A DNA stretch of 33,521 nucleotides from Deltaproteobacteria bacterium. Its GTDB lineage: Bacteria; Myxococcota; UBA727; VGSZ01. The notes under the pieces were generated by a model. The model ran no database searches and was not told the origin of the DNA. It worked only from the letters and a program-made list of their open reading frames with translations. The DNA lies in the NCBI GenBank assembly GCA_020850995.1, contig JADZDP010000250.1, positions 1 through 33,521 of the forward strand. The letters are read 5' to 3'. The translations under genes were made by a program, and so were the position numbers. Within the stretch, counting starts at the first letter, position 1; every line of letters begins with the position of its first letter. Positions 33,192 through 33,521 of this stretch are shown here, piece after piece.

Positions 33192-33521
33192 GGTGCTGCT
33201 CCTGGTCTGCGAAGCGGGGGCCCCGCGCGAGGCGGGGAGGCCCTCGCGGCGCAGAGCGGCGCGGAGCGACGCGCAACAGACCGGCGAGGGTCGATCAACC
33301 CCACCGGATTGAATGCGGTGCGCGCCCTGACAGGAGCGACGCTCTATCCAGGGGCAGGCGGCGCTGGCGCTGGCGCGCGTCAGTGTCGACGGATTGCACT
33401 GTCCCCCTGTTCGCAAGACACATGCGCGCCCGGGAATCGGCTTGAGGGCGGCGCTTGATGGTGGTGATGTGAACGTTGCCGATGGCCTGTGCGCGTCGAC
33501 GAGAGCGCCGGCGTGAGGGCC
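33192..33521. other. Gene-free upstream region of the ComM-like operon
   Basis: These 330 bp precede the small paralogue B and run to the window edge. No reading frame here has a convincing start and composition. A short palindrome (GCGGGG-G-CCCCGC, 33214-33226) lies just upstream of the ribosome site and could form a leader hairpin. The 32-bp element seen ahead of the other two operons is not present. A promoter is expected but none was recognised. Confidence 0.5.

Noticed and set aside
1..33521. CRISPR arrays, tRNA/rRNA genes and att sites
   Set aside because: I looked for spaced direct repeats, cloverleaf-like sequences and tRNA-end duplications and recognised none. A covariance-model scan would be needed to exclude them fully.

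Overview
The window is GC-rich DNA with every supportable gene on the minus strand, so it reads from about 33.2 kb down to 1. Heavy G/C at third codon positions, a Hanks-type Ser/Thr kinase, a large Ig-like lipoprotein and a VirB9-like protein resembling the myxobacterial DUF2381 family suggest a Myxococcota (Polyangia-type) or similar deltaproteobacterial host. This is inference, because no rRNA or other marker gene is present. The gene content is that of a conjugative element (ICE or plasmid) carrying a phage-defence cargo. No tRNA, CRISPR array, relaxase, integrase or replication origin was seen.

Layout, in order of transcription. (1) 33.2-31.6 kb: a small protein coupled to a divergent YifB/ComM-like AAA+ ATPase. 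(2) 31.25-15.17 kb: one long transfer operon. It opens with a small paralogue of the first protein and an ECF-like sigma factor. A disordered protein, a VirD4-type coupling ATPase and two replication-relaxation-type winged-helix proteins follow. Then come VirB2, a small membrane protein, VirB3, VirB4, a small soluble protein, VirB5/TrbJ, VirB6, VirB8 and VirB9. The last gene fuses a complete Ser/Thr kinase to a periplasmic VirB10/TraB-like domain. Most of these genes overlap by ATGA, GTGA or TGATG junctions, so translation is probably coupled. (3) 15.1-9.3 kb: a 1701-residue lipoprotein with Ig-like and carboxypeptidase-regulatory-like repeats, and a small exported beta-rich protein. (4) 9.04 kb to the left edge: a DNA phosphorothioation/defence cassette in the order sspB-sspC-sspD, then helicase, small protein and DndD-like ATPase. 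This matches the published sspBCD-sspFGH arrangement. The last gene is cut near position 120 by what appears to be the end of an insertion sequence.

How the parts may work together. The VirB/VirD4 proteins would build a type IV secretion channel. In that channel the VirB10 subunit, which normally couples inner-membrane energy to outer-membrane gating, carries a kinase as its cytoplasmic part. A 32-bp element (26/32 identical, no gaps) lies upstream of both the transfer operon and the lipoprotein operon. This suggests both are switched on together, possibly by the sigma factor encoded second in the transfer operon. The giant lipoprotein would then be a surface component of mating. The ssp cassette is visibly less GC-rich than the transfer region and looks like cargo acquired separately.

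The strongest candidates for something undescribed are the kinase-VirB10 fusion in the VirB10 gene position and the shared promoter element. Next come the ComM-like protein lacking several expected AAA+ residues, and the long same-strand overlap between the sigma factor and the next gene.
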